From Chinchilla lanigera (lineage: Eukaryota; Chordata; Mammalia; Rodentia; Chinchillidae), in assembly GCF_000276665.1 (NCBI RefSeq), contig NW_004955476.1, positions 8,268,963 to 8,332,962 on the forward strand: DNA of 64,000 nt, read 5' to 3'. This document shows positions 21,984 through 33,935 of this stretch, piece after piece. Positions within the stretch are counted from its first letter, which is position 1, and each line of letters starts with the position of its first letter. The translations under genes were made by a program, and so were the position numbers. Below the pieces are notes generated by a model that saw only the letters and a list, made by a program, of their open reading frames with translations, searched no databases and was not told where the DNA came from.

Positions 21984-22800
21984 CGAAAGTGTTGCCTTTT
22001 AAGTTATAATATTTCCTTTCTGGTTTAACAGCTTATGGTGAATTAAAGCAAGACTCCCCATATTTAGACAAAGAAAGGTTAAAATAGGCATCCCTTGGAA
22101 AGATGTAAGGATTTTCCTTTTTCCGTCTACAAAATTACCTGGCAATTTGCTGGTGAACTTGCTTTTAAATATGGGTCCCTGTCCCCGCGGCTCAGAGATT
22201 ATGATGTACCCTTTCTTAGGAACTTGGGTCCAGGACTCTGCAGCTCTGATAAATACCTGGCACCACGCAGAAGCAAACTATGCCTGCAGCACCTCCTCCA
22301 GGGATGACGGCCAATTCTGAACAGATGCTGTTGACATCTTAACTGTTCGGCAGATGCTGTCAAATACTTTAAATATGCTTCAGTTATTTTATCAGAAAGT
22401 GAGGCCAAAGAAGTATAATAGGAAATCCAGAAATAGACCAAAGTGCATATGGCAATTTGATATTATAAAGGTGGCACCTCAGATTAAGGGGGAGGAAGGA
22501 AGAGAACTTGTTTTTAAGGAATCATATTAAGACAAGCAGATAGTCATTTGGAAAAAAGATGAATGTGGAGTTGTACTTTACGCATTAAGCCATACATTTG
22601 GTAAATGCAAATGGATCAGAAACCTAAATATAATGATACAGCCATACTAGTAGTAAGAACAAATCAGTGTGAGGCAGTCTTAGATTTTATCTAGAAACAA
22701 TTAAAGAGAGAGGAATGCATGCTACTGCATATCCTTTTCAATTTTACATGGATAAATTAATAGTGCAGCAAAAAGGACTAATGTGACTTTATATAAAGAG
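21984..22800. other. No feature seen
   Basis: About 800 bp without a recognised gene or repeat. Confidence 0.4.
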
Positions 22801-22816
22801 CCCTTAAAATATTTTA

Positions 22817-22907
22817 TAAATTTTTTCATTCTTTTGGTCCTGGGAATTCAACTCAGGTCTTGTACCTGCCAGTCAGACGTTGTGCCACTGAGCTATCTCC
22901 CCAGCCC
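22817..22907 (-). mobile_element. ID SINE
   Basis: The reverse complement opens GGGGCTGGGGAGATAGCTCA and ends near GGACCAAAAGAATG. The near-perfect target duplication is CCCTTAAAATATTTTA (22801-22816) and CCCTTTAAAATATTTTA (22908-22924). Confidence 0.88.
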
Positions 22908-23204
22908 CCCTTTAAAATATTTTAAAACGCTGTTTTGAGTAAATAAAATACACACCCACCCCAGAGAAAAAGCATTACCAATACTCTTACAGATTATGGA
23001 GTACCTGAAGGATGAGGAGGTTGCTACCTTGGGAAGGCAGCACCACAACGGAAGCATGCTCTGCGCACACCAGAAAGAGTGAACAGATGAGGGGAGGTGG
23101 GAGAGGGAAGGCACTGCTAGCACAGGCTGGATGGAGCCTGGGGCTCCGTTAGAAGTGTAGCTTTCACTCTAAGCAAGGTGGAGAGCCACTGGTTTTGAGC
23201 AGTT

Positions 23205-24075
23205 TTATGGTTTATATCTCATGACCCAGAAGAGCTTCATGCAATTCCAAGTAGGGTTTTTTGGTAGGTGACTGGACTTAACTGGGATGTTGGGAGGCCA
23301 GTGAGTGGGGTTCTGAGCTGAGAGAGTGCCTCACTCTCCATGCGAGTGATTGTGAGGGTAATTTGAGTAAGACAGCCCAGCTGGTGGGCTTGATACAGCT
23401 CTGGATATGGCTGGATGATAGACTCACTGAAAAGGGAAGATCGCCCCAGGCATGGGTGACACCAATCAATGGGCTTGGAGCCTATGTGGAATAAAAAGGG
23501 AAAGGAGAAGGAAGTCTTCCCTCTGCTTCTTTGGAGGAGCTTCAGTCTGTGTCATCACCTTTGGACATGCACCTCCAGGCTTTCAACACAAACTCCTCAG
23601 TCTTCCAGCTCAGACTCTGCCTTCTTAGAACATAGACACCCCTGATTCCTGATGCAGACTCAAATGGGACTCCGCAGCAAGCTGCAGTTCCACCTCTGCC
23701 TGGATTGTTCAACTCACCAGCTTGCAGATGGCGGATGGCCCTTCTGCATTTTTCCACACTGGACTCTACAGGTGGCCATTGGTCTACTTTGTAAAACACA
23801 CACACACACACACACACATACACACACACACACACACACATATACTATTAAACCTGTTACTCTAGTGACCAATACAGCCTCCCTCCCACCCCCTTTTCTC
23901 TCTGCTTCCTGGCTACCATGACGTGAGCAGCTCTCCTCTGCCAATCCCTTCCACCATGCTGCTTCTGCCTGAAGCTGGTACTGCACAAGGGCTGCAACTA
24001 CTGAAGTGTGGCCTAAATAAAGCTCTCCTCTTTAATTTCTAGGTGTGGGGTTATTTCAGTGATAATAAGACAATG
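23205..24075 (+). repeat. Long MaLR-like LTR with an internal insertion and CA repeat
   Basis: The start (TTTATGGTTTATATCTCATGACCC) and the end (CTAAATAAAGCTCTCCTC..TTATTTCAGTGATAATAAGACA) have the MaLR-LTR form. The span of about 870 bp is twice the usual length. A block from about 23510 to 23850 (starting CTTCCCTCTGCTTC, ending in (CA)n) is not found in the other LTRs here and may be an insertion or a lineage-specific extension. Confidence 0.55.
23796..23845 (+). repeat. (AC)n microsatellite
   Basis: About 50 bp of AC repeat with one AT interruption. The short open frames across it encode only His/Thr or Val/Cys repeats and are not genes. Confidence 0.98.
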
Positions 24076-24105
24076 GGGAACCTGTTATGACCTGCATTAG
24101 AAGGC

Positions 24106-24360
24106 CATTCTTTTTTTTTTTTTTTACTATATTTCTAAATTTTTTACTATATTTCTATAGTAAAACTATATTTACTATATTTACTATATTTCTATAGTAA
24201 AACTTGGGAAGTAAAACTTGGGAAAACTATTACTATATTTACTATATTTCTATAGTAAAACTATATTTACTATATTTACTATATTTCTATTTTTTTTACT
24301 ATATTTCTAAATTTTTTACTATATTTCTAAATTTTTTATTATTATTTTTATTTTTTATTG
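24106..24360. repeat. AT-rich minisatellite with repeated hairpins
   Basis: T runs and repeats of TTTACTATATTTCTA. It contains at least three copies of an inverted repeat with arms TTTTACTATA/TATAGTAAAA around a TTTC loop (first at 24142-24165). It starts with a T run, as if grown from an inverted poly-A tail. Confidence 0.85.
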
Positions 24361-24369
24361 CCATGTCTG

Positions 24370-25230
24370 GATCCCAGTTCTTGTGCAGAGTGAAGACCTG
24401 TTCCACAATGCTCTGAGCAGGCTGCAGGGACAACCCCAGCTCCAATCACACTGCAGGTGGCAACCGCACTCTCCAGCTGGGAGATGGCCAAGTGGAGGGG
24501 GGCCCACACCAGCCTTTGGCCCTTACTATGATTATGCTAATGAAAGCCTCTCCTCAAGACCTCAAAGGAACCCACATGCATGCATGCAAGAACACACTAA
24601 AATCACAGATTTAATCACCAGAAAGACCTGGGTTAGGAGCTGGCTCTGACTGTACTAGCTGTGTGAGCATGAGCACAATCTCACACACCTAAAGAGTACT
24701 GCAAATTAGATGGGAACGTGTGCACAAGCCCCTAACTTTTGATGCCCGTGGTGGTTTCTTTCCCTTCCTTCTCTTTCCTCTCAGCCTAGTCTCTGAGACT
24801 TAACTGTCTGTGTGTGGAGTTGTTCAGGTTCACTGAGAGAATTAGATGAGACTTTCTTCCCTGCTGAGAGATGAGAGGTCCCGTTCCCAGAGTCTGCACT
24901 GCTCTCAGTAATGTTCACTGACACCCTCTAGAACTTTTAACTATCTCAAAATTGCACCCAGTGCTCAAAATATGTCTGTTTCTGTATTAGCAGAGTTGAA
25001 TTGAATCTCCCACCCCTTTTGCAGTGGCACTGAACAAATTCCCTCTTCCTTCTTTGTTTCTGTCCTGTACAACTTTTCTTTAGTAGCATACATCACCTAG
25101 CTGGTCACCCACTGAGACCCAGCAGTGAGACAACACCCAGGCTTCTGCTGAAGGGAAAAAGAGTCCACCGTCCTCTCTCAGGACTAATTGTGATCTTGTA
25201 TTCAGACTGGTCAGTTCTATACGTGATGAA
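24370..25230. other. Unassigned, with a MIR-like piece
   Basis: No recognised gene. A GC-richer part at 24383-24530 has an 88-aa open frame without a known domain. 24612-24700 resembles MIR. Confidence 0.4.
24612..24700 (+). repeat. MIR-like SINE fragment
   Basis: GACCTGGGTTAGGAGCTGGC, CTGACTGTACTAGCTGTGTG, AGCATGAGCACAATCTC follow the MIR core order. Confidence 0.55.
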
Positions 25231-25240
25231 CATTTGGCCC

Positions 25241-26006
25241 TCAGAATAGAACTGTGGTTGGGAAAACACCACCGCTTGCTAGTTGATCTTTATCTATGAT
25301 AGTGTTGGTCGGAATTTTCAGCCTGTCAATAATGTCATGTGAGGAAAAAACTTTTCCAGATTTCTGCATGTGATCACTCAGCCTCCAGTCTCCACAGCTG
25401 TCCAGTAAAATCCACTCCCTGCATTCTCTGCCCTTCCTGGAAGCATCTGTCCAGCCATGAGCACCGCAGTGGTGGCTGCTGGTGGACAACTCGATGTGAA
25501 GCTCTTGCTCAGTGCGTGACTTTGATAGGAGCACTGAAAGGAGAGATGCGGCATGCCAGGCACATTCACAGACAGAAGGTTGTCCTCGCTGGGATTCATT
25601 TGCATTTCTTTGTTCTCATCAAAGGCAGCGGTGTAACAGTAGTCATGGAGCAGGTTCTTACAGCTCATTATGTCTCCTTCCCAGGGTCCCATCATTGCAG
25701 ACATTTTCCTTGCTAACGCATTTTCCTTGATTATTGCATCGCCCTGAGCAAGTTGCTCATGGAGTCGCAGGTGAAACGTGAGCCTCTCGCTTCTCAGGGT
25801 TTTCTTTCTGTGCTTTGCATGAAAGAGGCTTGAAGCCCGATGTGAGCCCTGAGCATACACTGGCAATGCTGTACAGATGGAAAAATGATCTCTCCGTGAT
25901 CAAGAACAGCAGGGGCTTTGATTACATCCACTTTCCCAGGAGAAAATGTAGAATTAGACGTGTTTATCTGCAGTGAATACCGAAAGCAGGCTGTTGATGA
26001 GCTCAT
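25241..26006 (-). pseudogene. Possible decayed coding region, unidentified
   Basis: Minus-strand open frames overlap and succeed one another: 70 aa (25794-26006), then 162 aa (25378-25866), then 97 aa (25241-25534) in another frame. The 162-aa frame is the longest in the window, is Ser/Leu/Ala-rich and includes ENALARKMSAMMGPWEGDI. I recognise no family. Frame changes between the pieces would fit a processed pseudogene, but a frame of this length can arise by chance in 64 kb and I see no poly-A or target duplication. Low confidence. Confidence 0.2.
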
Positions 26007-26635
26007 AGATGAGTGATCACCTTTTCTTTAGCACGATACCCTTGTGAATTGGGAGAATTAGAGATCTATGGCAACTTCAGGGGGAAGAAGCAAATCAAGG
26101 AATTTACGCCTTAACATAAGGTAAAGAATATTAAGAGTGAAAATGCACAGAACAGGCTGCATTGGGAGGAGGAGACGTTATTGCAAAAGGAATTCATGCA
26201 TGAGAAAACTACTACATCCCCTACCATTTCTGAAACTACTTGATTGTGTTAACTTAAAATTCCAACAAAAATAAATTGAAGGCACAAATGAACTGCAAGT
26301 GGAATTTGCACAGATTCTACTAGACTTCTGCAAGGCTTTCCATTAGTAAATCCTGAAGGGAATTCAATAGAGATTGCCCACATTTTCTTTATACAGGTTG
26401 TACTGTTATGCTTCCACCTCTGTGATGAGAAGACCCTGTCCCCTACTGTAGAAGCCCACAGTGTATAATAAAATTTTTTACCTTTGCCAAGGAACGTGAC
26501 AAATATGAAGACCTTTGCTTAGATTTAGCAACACAAACTACCACACTGCTACCTTTTATGATTGTGAGGTTAGGCCAATTTTGTATGTACAAGAGTCAGT
26601 TGTATTTCTTTTACTATGAACTATTTGTTCATATC

Positions 26636-26850
26636 TGTTATGGTTTATATCTAGATGACCCCCAAAGTTCCATCTGCTCATAGGTGGGGTTTTTCGGAGC
26701 TGGCTGGGTCTAGGTAGGGTATGTGATACTGGATTAGTTCACTGACTGGTTAGTGTAGTTCTGAGTGTGGGTGATGGGCAGGTCCTCTCTGGGGGTAGGT
26801 GGCACCACCCAACAGGCTTGCGGCCCAAGTGGGATAAAACCCTCACAAAA
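26636..26850 (+). repeat. MaLR-like LTR, 5' part only
   Basis: It starts TGTTATGGTTTATATCTAGA and contains ATAGGTGGGGTTTTTCGGAG and GGTGGCACCACCCAACAGGC. It stops before the 3' half. It resembles the LTR at 30700-31120. Confidence 0.7.
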
Positions 26851-27689
26851 ATACAATATTTCGTCTCATTTGTTTGTATTTTGTGTCACCTGGTGATTCT
26901 TTCCACTAAAATTCAGATTATTTCTCTACTATGGTCCACAGCACTTTATATTACAGTTTATTTTATTGAAATGTTCTACATTTTATTTTTTATGTGATAC
27001 CTTTGTATTCTAGAATCCAACCCATGGTAGGGTGCTCAAATATGTGCTATTTGCCTAACTGCCTCAAAGCAGTAGCTCTGGCTTCATTGGTAGCCTTTGC
27101 TGCCTTCTTGCTGCACCGACACTGGAACTAGATCTTCCCAAGCTCCCTGGTTGTGTATTTCCATGGTGCAGCACAAACCAGCAGGGCAGCAAGAGAGGCC
27201 AGGGTCTGTACTGTTGGTTTTCTTTCTGGATCACTCTATAATGAAACAGCAAATTCTCTTCTTTAACTGTAGACTCTGGGGCTCATGATCACACACTAGA
27301 ATCCACAGTTGCTTCTGCTTCATTCTCCTCTGGACGGGCCCAGTGCCCTTCTAAAGCGTTGCTACCAGCCAGCTACATGTTAGACACAGAGACCAAAAGT
27401 CAGAGGACAGACAACTCTAGTAATGTACTTTCTATAAAGCACACAATGAAGACAAGGGAAGAAAGCACAAAAACTAGAATCTATTTCATTTTTGTCTCTG
27501 CATTTACAGGATATTTTTCAACATCCACAGGTACCAAAATGAAGCATGCAGAGCTGCATTCCTGTCATACTTTTAAATTTCAGCTAGAATTATGATTTCC
27601 TCTTCAACTGAACATGTTAACACGTGGTTCAGACTGAGAACCAACCTTTTTAAAACCTCATATTCCTCAGATGCTCTGATAGATATTTG
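26851..27689. other. No feature seen
   Basis: About 840 bp with no recognised gene or repeat. Confidence 0.4.
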
Positions 27690-27850
27690 CTTTTACATTT
27701 TATCATTTAATATTCTGAATGCTCAGAATTAATAAGTATTGCTGGCATTTAAAAATGATCGGCTGAGGCACTGGGAAGCTGAAATTATTACGCTTCCTGT
27801 GTCACACATCTATTACATTTTGGAACTGTGATTGAAATCTAAGGGTAATC
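27690..27850 (-). repeat. MIR-like SINE fragment
   Basis: GGCTGAGGCACTGGGAAGCTG and CTGTGTCACACATC follow the reverse complement of the MIR core. Confidence 0.45.
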
Positions 27851-27956
27851 ATCTTGAAAGATGCTTCTCATAGTTCGCTGTAAAATTAAAAGACGAACTG
27901 TTTCCAATGAGTATTTGGACTTATCATTCTGTGGTCAGCAGAGAGTTAAAATGATC

Positions 27957-28675
27957 CTTGCTGTGATCTGAATGCCCCCCCCAACCACACACACATTCAG
28001 ATGTCCTAATCCCCATTGGTAATGCGATAGTATTGGAAGATAGGACATGTGTAGGTAATTAAGTCATGGTGATTAAGCCTTCATGGAAGATGTCCTAGTC
28101 ACTTTCTCACTGCTGGGACAAAATACCGGACACCCCATACATTAAAGGGGGAGAGGCTTGCTTTGGCTCAGAGTTCTTAAGAGCGGTCCATGGTCAGCTG
28201 GCCCAAGGCAGGGAGGGCATGGTGGAAGGGTCTGCAGAGGGGAGGGGCTCAAGTCACGGTGGACAGGAAGCAGAGAGAAGGGAGGAGCCCAGAAGGAGAT
28301 GAACCCTTCCAGGCCACGCCCTCAGCGGCCCTTCTCCAGTCAGGCCCCGCCTCCTAACCACGCAGGCACGCATTCCATTCAGGAGTGCGCGATCCATTTT
28401 TGAGTGTAAAAATCCCATGATTCAGTCATCTTCCAAAATCTTACCTCTGAGAACGTGAGAATTTGGGGGGCACTGTAGATCTAAACCATAACAAATAGGA
28501 TTGCACCTTTGTAAGAAGACTTGAGAAAAACTTTTACTCTCTTTCTCAGCTCTGCAGCATGTGAGGACACAGTGTGGGAACTGCTGGCTGAACCCTAGTG
28601 GAGTGCTCTCGCCAGAATCAGACAGTGCTGGCAGCCCGATCTCTGACTTCCAACTTTGAAAAGTGTAAATCATCC
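27957..28675 (+). repeat. MLT1-like LTR carrying a nested LTR
   Basis: The outer parts (27957-28090 and 28494-28675) read CTGTGATCTGAATGCCCCCC, GTAATGCGATAGTATTGG, TAATTAAGTCATGGTGATTA and, past the insertion, ATTGCACC, GCATGTGAGGACACAGTG, TCTCTGACTTCCAACTTTG. This is the order of MLT1-type LTRs. A minus-strand LTR splits it in the middle. Confidence 0.7.
28091..28493 (-). mobile_element. MaLR-like solitary LTR inserted in an MLT1-like LTR
   Basis: The reverse complement starts TGTTATGGTTTAGATCTACA and ends GTGACTAGGACA. It is GC-richer than its surroundings, with several CpGs (GGCCACGCCC, GGCCCCGCC). I could not find a clean 5-bp target duplication; GAAGA and AATAG flank it. Confidence 0.75.
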
Positions 28676-28979
28676 ACTCTGAGGGATTCTCTTACAGTAG
28701 TTCACACCAACTAAGACGGTCCTCGGTGATGCCTGTCTCCAAGAGTTCACATCTTTTCCTCTTCCGCAGAGAATAACGCATCTTGTGACTTTCTTCCAAT
28801 GAATGGAATACAGAAAATGTGATGGGATGTCACCTCCATAATTGCATTCTAAAAAATGGTGACTTCCATGTTGTTGGGAATCATTTTCTCTCGCTGGCAC
28901 TCTCTTATTTCTTCTCTTGTTCACTTTCATTCATAGTGCTATTAGGAGAGACCCACGTGGCAAGAGGTGGAGGGAACAC

Positions 28980-29274
28980 TCCAGCCAACAGCATTTGCAT
29001 AATTGACATCTCATCCCAGTGCTCCAGGAGGTAGAGGACTCTGCCATAACTGTGGGAGTGAATTAGAAAGCTGTTTCTTAAGAGTTGACCTTAAGCTGAC
29101 TGTTCTCACAGACGATATTGTGAATGAAGTCGAGGGAGAGACCTTGAAGTAGGGATCCAATTAAGCCATAATCAGACTCCTGATTCACAGAAACTGAGGT
29201 AATGAAAGTATGTAGACTGAAACTGTTGACTGTTGGGGTAACTTGTTACCGCACAATAGAGAACTAAGATACAT
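28980..29274 (+). repeat. MLT1-like LTR, 3' part
   Basis: CCTTGAAGTAGGGATCCAAT, ATAATCAGACTCCTGATTCA, CAGAAACTGAGGTAATGA and GTAACTTGTTACCGCACAAT follow the 3' half of MLT1-type LTRs. Confidence 0.6.
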
Positions 29275-30504
29275 GAAGTCTCCACTTTAGTTATCTTCAA
29301 ATGTGTAGTAAATCATTCCAACAACTTATGGGTCTAAGAAACAACAGTTACGTGCTCCAGAATTCCTTTGCTCCAGGACTTGTGACACAGGCAGTGCCCA
29401 TTGGACTGTCTCCGCTCCCCAGTGTCTGGGCATTGAATGGAATGATTGGGTTTGCTGGGCCTGAAACAGCTGAGGACTCGGAGCATCTCCCTGACTTTAC
29501 ATAGGCTTATGATCTCCCCATCTGACCTTTCTATACAGTATCTCCGGAGTAGTGGCCTCAGAACAATGGGTTCTAGCTTGGATCCAAGAAAAAATTGTGT
29601 AAGAGACTTTGCAGAAGCTACAAAACTTCTCAGAACCAAATTTCAGAAGGCGCACAGTGTAACTTCTGCCATATGCTGTTGGTCACACAGGGCCAGCCAC
29701 AAGTCAGTGTGGGAGAAGCCTACACACAACACGAACACTAAGAGATGGGACTGTCTAGGAGTCTGCTAACATATCGCTATTTTCATCTCTTCCCTGTCTA
29801 ACCAAATATCAGATGCTATAATCAATCTGTACTACATACTTTCTCAAAGTTTTCCCAAAATTCCAAGCCAATATATGCCTTAGTTTCCTAATGCACACAG
29901 TTAGGAGAAATACATACCCCATGATTGAACTGTGTTGAAATTCAATAAGGTGCAAAATACAACTTCTCAAATAGAGTGTTCACCCATTGTAGGTGAAGGA
30001 TATTCTCACTTTTCTAACGCTTATATTGTCCCCTGGCCATATGTTTTTCTAATCCTCTCTGCTGGAGCTCTACAGTTGTTCATGTGCATTAATCATCTTC
30101 CCTAATGGATTATAATAACACTTCAGAAGCAAGAATTGTACCCATCTTTACTATCCCATTAATTTAACACCTAGAAGGTACATGGTAAAGAGTAATCAAT
30201 TAAATTCTCACTGGTCATCTTCCGCAGCATTCACCAGGCACAATTTATTCACAGACTTGTCCTTCAGCACATGCACCAGCTCCTCAGTGGAAGTGACTAT
30301 TACGGTAGCTCTTAATGTCTCCACCTCCAGCCCGAGGCTTTGTACACAGTGATTGCTAATTGAAGTACGAACATATTTAATCCCCACTGTTTTATTAATG
30401 CATCCCCTTGTCCTTTGGACTGGACTTTTCCTACCTCCTGGCAGGAAATAGTCAGGAAAGTGGAGAAAGGGAGTAGAACAGAGAGGTTAGGTATTCAGAT
30501 TCAG
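29275..30504. other. Unassigned
   Basis: About 1.2 kb. Open frames of about 100 aa overlap on both strands near 29330-29770, without recognised domains. The overlap on opposite strands argues for chance. Confidence 0.4.
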
Positions 30505-30670
30505 GGGTAGGAGACCCTGGCTTTGAACAGATCAGGTAGTGAGTAACTATACACATTAGAAATTCTTTAATCTCTATCAAGTTTATTTTGCCATTTGTAA
30601 ATGAAGAAAAATAGCTTTTCCTCATTAAGCAGTTGTAGGCATAAGATAGTACAATATACGTTCAACAGAA
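30505..30670 (+). repeat. MIR-like SINE fragment
   Basis: GGAGACCCTGGCTTTGAACA, GTTTATTTTGCCATTTGTAA and GCAGTTGTAGGCATAAGAT follow MIR order. Confidence 0.5.
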
Positions 30671-30699
30671 AACACAGTATTTATACAAAGAAAGTGCAT

Positions 30700-31120
30700 A
30701 GTAAGGGCTAGTGCCCAGATGTCCACCAAAGTTTCATGTACTCATAGGTGGGGATTTTTGGAGGTGGCTGTATCAAGGGGGTGTAGATATGTATGAAGGG
30801 TGTGTGATAACTAAATTAGACCACTGATTGCTTTAGCATACTTCTGGGCATGGATGATGGGAAGGCCCAACGTGGCTGTGGGTGACAATCAATCAGTAGG
30901 CTATAGCCTGAATGGAATCGCAAGAAAAAGGAAGGCTTGCTGCTGGCTGCCTCCTACCCTCCTTGGCATGGATTGTGTCCCCTCTGCTGTGCTGCACTGC
31001 CTTGGAGCCAGCTAAGTATGGACTGAAACCTCAGCAAACTGTGAGCTAAAATAGACCTTTCTTCCTTTATCTTGCAGGTGTCATGTATTTTTTCCCAGCA
31101 ATGACAAAGTAACTAAGACA
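30700..31120 (+). repeat. MaLR-like solitary LTR
   Basis: It contains CTCATAGGTGGGGATTTTTG and GGATGATGGGAAGGCCCAA. It ends CTGAAACCTCAGCAAACTGT, ATCTTGCAGGTGTCATG and AACTAAGACA, the same 3' end as the provirus LTR. The first bases of the LTR are lost. Confidence 0.8.
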
Positions 31121-31469
31121 GTAATCTTTGAATTTTTTAAATGTCACCTCTTCTAGGAAGTCTTCTCAAGCTGCCTGTGCTGGAACTACGCCCAGGAACC
31201 TTACTTCTTTTGTCTGACTTTTCCTTATGGAAAATATCTTACTCAACTCTTTGTAATAATAAACTGCATGGTTAGTTTTATCATCTATAATTGATTATAA
31301 ATTTTTACATTATTTTATTTAGACAAGATTTGTTATGAAGATTTGGTATCAATTATAGGTGAAGGAATAGAACTGTATATTCCATTGGATTCAGCTTTTC
31401 ACTGAGATTACCATTCTTATTCTTTTGGTCAGTAGACTGAGACCCATGGCTTGTATTCTGCTGCATTCT

Positions 31470-31529
31470 TTCTGGTTCTCTGTTTCTGTCTCTGTCTCTC
31501 TGTCTCTCTCTCTCTCTCTTTCTCTTTCC
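31470..31529 (+). repeat. (TC)n microsatellite
   Basis: TCTGTCTCTG units run into a pure (TC)n, then TTTCTCTTTCC. It is pyrimidine-only over most of its length. Confidence 0.95.
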
Positions 31530-31889
31530 ATATATTCAACCCTGTCCCAGCAGTTACCTTACTTTCTTCCCTCATTTTGGAGATGAAGAGCTGAGTAAAT
31601 ACCTAAGCAACATATTCTAATTCAAATCAGCTGTAACCAGTGTATCCTGTTTGAAACATGTACACTATTGGGCACTGATTCAACACTGTTCATTCTTTTT
31701 GTCTTTTGGTGTGTATATCTCTCTAAACATAGAAGTCTACAAAAAGACTAGTAAAGAGTACAGAGAATCTGGCTATACCTCTGTCCTTGGAAGTAATAAT
31801 AACATTGACGTGCCACTGCCTGCATATCTAGTTATCATAATAACAGCAATACTAGTAGTAATAATAGAGGCATAGGCGCTGAGATCTTC

Positions 31890-32040
31890 ATGAGCCCTTC
31901 TGAACATTATCCTTGTATTAAGTCATTCAATCCTTCTATTAACTCATTCAGAGAAGACAATGGACTATGCAGTGATGTAGGAACCCTGAGTCAACTAGCT
32001 GTTAAGTAGAAGACTGGAATGCAAAGCTCAAAAATTTGGG
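31890..32040 (-). repeat. MIR-like fragment
   Basis: TAACTCATTCAGAGAAGACAA and CAACTAGCTGTTAAGTAGAAG resemble the reverse complement of MIR. Diverged. Confidence 0.35.
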
Positions 32041-32175
32041 TTTAACAAAAGAAAGCTCTTACCCTGCTATGATTGATTCATTGTGTCAACATGAGAGGTT
32101 TAGAAGCTCAACTAAGTAACTCAGCAGTTCTACATCCTAGAAGACATGATCTAGGTGGCTGCTTACACTCTAGGA

Positions 32176-32557
32176 TGTTATAATGGTTGATTCATTGTAT
32201 CCATCTGAGAAGTTTAAATAAGTGACTCAACAGAGATATAGGGTACTCATTTCATAAACATCCTGAGCCTGTGCAAAACGTAAGATGGTACGACTGCAGC
32301 ACCCACACTGGGGCAGGTAGCCTGCTTATGATATAAGAGAGGAAAGGAGGCTTGCTTTAATTTTTTTTTTTTTTGCTTTCTTTGCTTTTGCTATCATCTG
32401 TCACCTTAAGCTGTTGCCCCATGCCATTCCACCCTGCTTTGGAGCCAACTGATCATGGATTGAAACTTCTACAAACTGTGAGGTAAATAAACCTTTCCTC
32501 CCTTAGTTTGGGCATCAGGTGTTTTGTCTCAGCAACAAGGGAAAAGTGTCTAACACA
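32176..32557 (+). repeat. MaLR-like solitary LTR
   Basis: It starts TGTTATAATGG, carries CTGCAGCACCCACACTGGGG, AGCCAACTGATCATGGATTG and AGGTAAATAAACCTTTCC, and ends AGTGTCTAACACA. It is close to the provirus LTR. A related piece (GATTGATTCATTGTGTCAAC) lies about 115 bp upstream, at 32071, so the 5' portion may be duplicated. Confidence 0.78.
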
Positions 32558-33784
32558 TACCCTATGCAATATATTATCTCTTGCTGAATACTTACAAACC
32601 AGGAGTGAATACAGAAATTAACCTTCTGCAGTCCACTCTTATGATCTTATGCCAAGGTATTATTACAAGCGGCCTGGTGGTGGGCACATAAAGAGTTACA
32701 AAGTTTATGTAACATCTAGTGCAAAGTAGGGTTCAGTCTGTTTAGTTAAAGGAATGAATGTATGAAAAAGAACACAAATAATCAAGTGCATAAACCAATA
32801 CCATTCAACTGCTGTATTGAGAGCTACAGACTAGCAACAACCATGTAACGTATAGATAGAGCTCATTCATATTTTTTGAGTAAATCACTGGTGTACACTC
32901 TCTATACAAATTCTGAGCAAACATGCAATCACAAAGTAATGCACACATGCTTCCCCATTGGTGGTTCAACTGGGACTTCTATGTCAAGATACAGAATGGT
33001 ATTTTCCTACCTTCCAAAAATATATTGAGGAAACTTGTTAACTGGAGTGCTGTACAAATGCCAAGCACCCTATATACTCAGTGTTCCCTAGCCATTTCAT
33101 AAATAAACCTTAAAAGTCAATTGGTTTAATTGAAATGTCAAAATAGGTCAGACTGAAAGGGCAGAGAGTCCATATAAATAGTCCAATGTCTGTCAGTCTT
33201 GGAGAACTAGTCATTAGATTCCAATCTTATTGTAATTAATGGATATTAAATTCCTCACAAAATAAATTGGCTTTGCTTGAATCAGAGAGCTGGACTTATG
33301 TAAAGGCAGAGCAGAGGGGAAGGTATTGGGAAGAGTTCTATATTTTCCTGGAATTCCAAATTTGGGCAAAGCAACATGGGATCTCTGATTTTCTGCATGG
33401 AAAAAATTGGAGATCTTTTCATTTGGTAGTGTTCTACTCATATTTTGATACTTAGAACAGACATCGCTAAAATTCTGTATTTTTGTTAGTAGTGGTTTCT
33501 CAATTCAGTATTTTCTGTACAATAAAAAACACAAATAGGGTCTCAGGGCCACCTAGATATCAGACTCAAGATTGGAATATGTGCTCAATATAGCTGCACA
33601 GTGCTTAGGATTGGAGGGTGGACACTTAAAGGATACCTGTTAGAGGGAACTGAAATTCTAACTTCCAAGAATGAATTATCCATGCTTTTTTTCAACATTG
33701 TTCAATTTTGAATCTTTGTTTTCTGCCCGAATCTACTGTGAAATAACCCTGTTTTGTGTATGAAGTACAATATTTTCAAAACAG
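32558..33784. other. No feature seen
   Basis: About 1.2 kb, AT-rich, without a recognised gene or repeat. Confidence 0.4.
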
Positions 33785-33935
33785 CTTTCATTGTTTATTT
33801 GCCGAGTCTTGGGCACAGTATCTCATTTTATCCACGCCAAGGACTTGGCAAAGGAGGCATCATTAGAATACCTGTTGTAAAGATGAGAAAGTCAGTACTT
33901 TGACAAGTGGTCTAAGTGTATGCAGCAAAACCCGT
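33785..33935 (-). repeat. MIR SINE fragment
   Basis: CTTGGGCACAGTATCTCATT, TTGTAAAGATGAGAAAGTCA and CAAGTGGTCTAAGTGTATG follow the reverse complement of MIR. Confidence 0.5.

Noticed and set aside
23542..23986. Open frames of 89-99 aa across the CA repeat
   Set aside because: They read (CA)n as His/Thr or Val/Cys repeats and sit inside an LTR.
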